A stretch of 6,683 nt of DNA, taken from contig DNDT01000402.1 of the NCBI GenBank assembly GCA_003487525.1, positions 1 through 6,683 of the forward strand. Reading direction: 5' to 3'. Each line of letters starts with the position of its first letter. Position 1 is the stretch's first letter. The notes beneath the pieces were generated by a model. That model did not search any database. It was not told the origin of the DNA and was given only the letters and a program-made list of their open reading frames with translations. Position numbers and translations under genes: made by a program. This stretch comes from Flavobacteriales bacterium. Lineage in GTDB: Bacteria; Bacteroidota; Bacteroidia; Flavobacteriales_E; Vicingaceae. Of the stretch, positions 6,239 through 6,683 are shown one piece after another.

Positions 6239-6379
6239 ATGAAGGAATCTGAAAATAAATACGCCGGGATTGTGAAATGGGCCAAAAGAATAGGATGGAT
6301 CGGAGTTCTGTTTTTTACGCTCAAAGGCCTGGCATGGCTCGCGGTTATTTCAGGACTTGGGAAATTGTTCGGATTATAA
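6239..6379 (+). CDS. Small single-span membrane protein, 46 residues, unknown function
   Basis: The frame opens with ATG three bases after the lipoprotein stop and encodes 46 residues. A polar, basic head ('MKESENKYAGIVKWAKR', 1-17) leads into one hydrophobic segment (about 18-41, 'IGWIGVLFF..LKGLAWLAVISGLG') and a short tail ending in 'KLFGL'. The positive residues before the span predict a cytoplasmic N-terminus in the inner membrane. There is no cleavage site or lipobox. I do not recognise the family. Tight spacing and shared strand make it the last gene of the phosphatase-methyltransferase-lipoprotein run. The - strand frame that overlaps it is judged a shadow. It is real with good likelihood because of start placement, gene-like spacing and a membrane topology unlikely by chance. 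Confidence 0.72.
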   Translation: MKESENKYAGIVKWAKRIGWIGVLFFTLKGLAWLAVISGLGKLFGL

Positions 6380-6388
6380 CTCCCTTGT

Positions 6389-6458
6389 AAAGGCTGAGAA
6401 TCAGAGTTCCGTTTTGAGAAAACCAAGCACTCTAAATCATTGAATTAAACTAGCCTTT
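6389..6458. terminator. Weak nested inverted repeats between convergent genes, possible bidirectional terminator
   Basis: The 78-base gap between the two convergent stops contains three nested pairs: AAAGGCT (6389-6395) with AGCCTTT (6452-6458), AGAGT (6403-6407) with ACTCT (6429-6433), and GTTTT (6411-6415) with AAAAC (6419-6423). Each is short and the outer loop is long. A T-run of four follows the right outer arm. The arrangement suits a convergent junction, but the predicted stability is modest. Confidence 0.25.
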
Positions 6459-6682
6459 TAGAAGAAGGCGGAGAACACGATATTGGCTGATGAGCTAACC
6501 GTGAAGCCCGAGTCGCGAAACTCTGCCCTGCCTTTTGAAAAATCGCTTGTTATGCTTCCCGTTGGCGGAGTGGTCCTTTCACTTTCGACATAATTACCTC
6601 CTGTTTTCAGATAGGTGTATCCAAATCGATATTCGGCACCGAGACTTATCCGTTCGGTTATAAAGTAGTTAAAACCGGCTAT
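6458..6682 (-). CDS. Outer-membrane beta-barrel protein, C-terminal part only
   Basis: Only the last 74 codons lie in the window; the gene continues past the right edge. The translation alternates polar and hydrophobic/aromatic residues in strand-like blocks ('ERISLGAEYRFGYTYLKT' at fragment positions 10-27 and 'SSSANIVFSAFF' at 63-74). Between them is a long polar loop rich in Thr, Ser, Pro and charged residues. The chain ends in Phe-Phe immediately before TAA. A terminal aromatic on an amphipathic last strand is the recognition signal for the BAM outer-membrane assembly complex, which supports a barrel of the general porin-like/OmpA-like type. No specific family can be named from this fragment. 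It converges on the small membrane protein gene across a 78-base gap. Confidence 0.75.
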   Translation of the reverse strand: MAGFNYFITERISLGAEYRFGYTYLKTGGNYVESERTTPPTGSITSDFSKGRAEFRDSGFTVSSSANIVFSAFF

Positions 6683-6683
6683 T

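Noticed and set aside
6232..6426. 64-codon - strand frame opposite the small membrane protein
   Set aside because: Its product is low-complexity in pattern, has no recognisable domain and lies antisense to the better supported 46-residue gene and the lipoprotein end.

Overview
This window reads as ordinary chromosomal DNA of a member of the Bacteroidota (Flavobacteriia/Saprospiria-like; I cannot name a genus). Four points support this. DnaA has the 'GGKDHATVLHA' signature form I associate with that phylum. The short RsmI-like methyltransferase looks like a family I know from Bacteroidota. Starts have A/T-rich leaders with no Shine-Dalgarno sequence. The genes include a PD40 beta-propeller lipoprotein and an outer-membrane barrel ending in Phe, so the cell is Gram-negative.

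Layout. Positions 2-457 (+) are the 3' end of an extended SDR sugar reductase/epimerase (RmlD-like). It is followed after 13 bases by a DegT/RfbH-type sugar 3-dehydratase (471-1670, +). In this enzyme the PLP-binding lysine position is His183, which points to deoxygenation rather than transamination. The pair looks like the end of a nucleotide-deoxysugar (O-antigen/capsule) cluster. A YbgC-type hotdog thioesterase (1667-2074, -) meets it tail to tail, and both genes take their stop codons from one TTAA. A 375-base, very A/T-rich divergent spacer (2075-2449) separates the thioesterase from dnaA (2450-3883, +). A strong 16-bp hairpin with a T-run closes dnaA.

A compact four-gene + strand run begins only 15 bases after that hairpin. 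It holds a low-molecular-weight protein tyrosine phosphatase (3956-4420), an RsmI-like SAM methyltransferase (4410-5120, 11-base overlap), a PD40/TolB-like lipoprotein (5120-6235, TAATG overlap) and a 46-residue single-span membrane protein (6239-6379, 3-base gap). This is probably one transcript, possibly sharing the dnaA promoter or one inside dnaA. The window ends in the last 74 codons of a - strand outer-membrane beta-barrel protein (6458-6682), convergent with the operon.

No mobile element, CRISPR array, tRNA, rRNA or clear oriC was seen. I did not find a convincing new multi-gene system. The points most worth a second look are the His-for-Lys dehydratase without the E1-type iron-sulfur cysteines, the hairpin just ahead of the phosphatase operon, and the tight coupling of phosphatase, methyltransferase, lipoprotein and small membrane protein beside dnaA.
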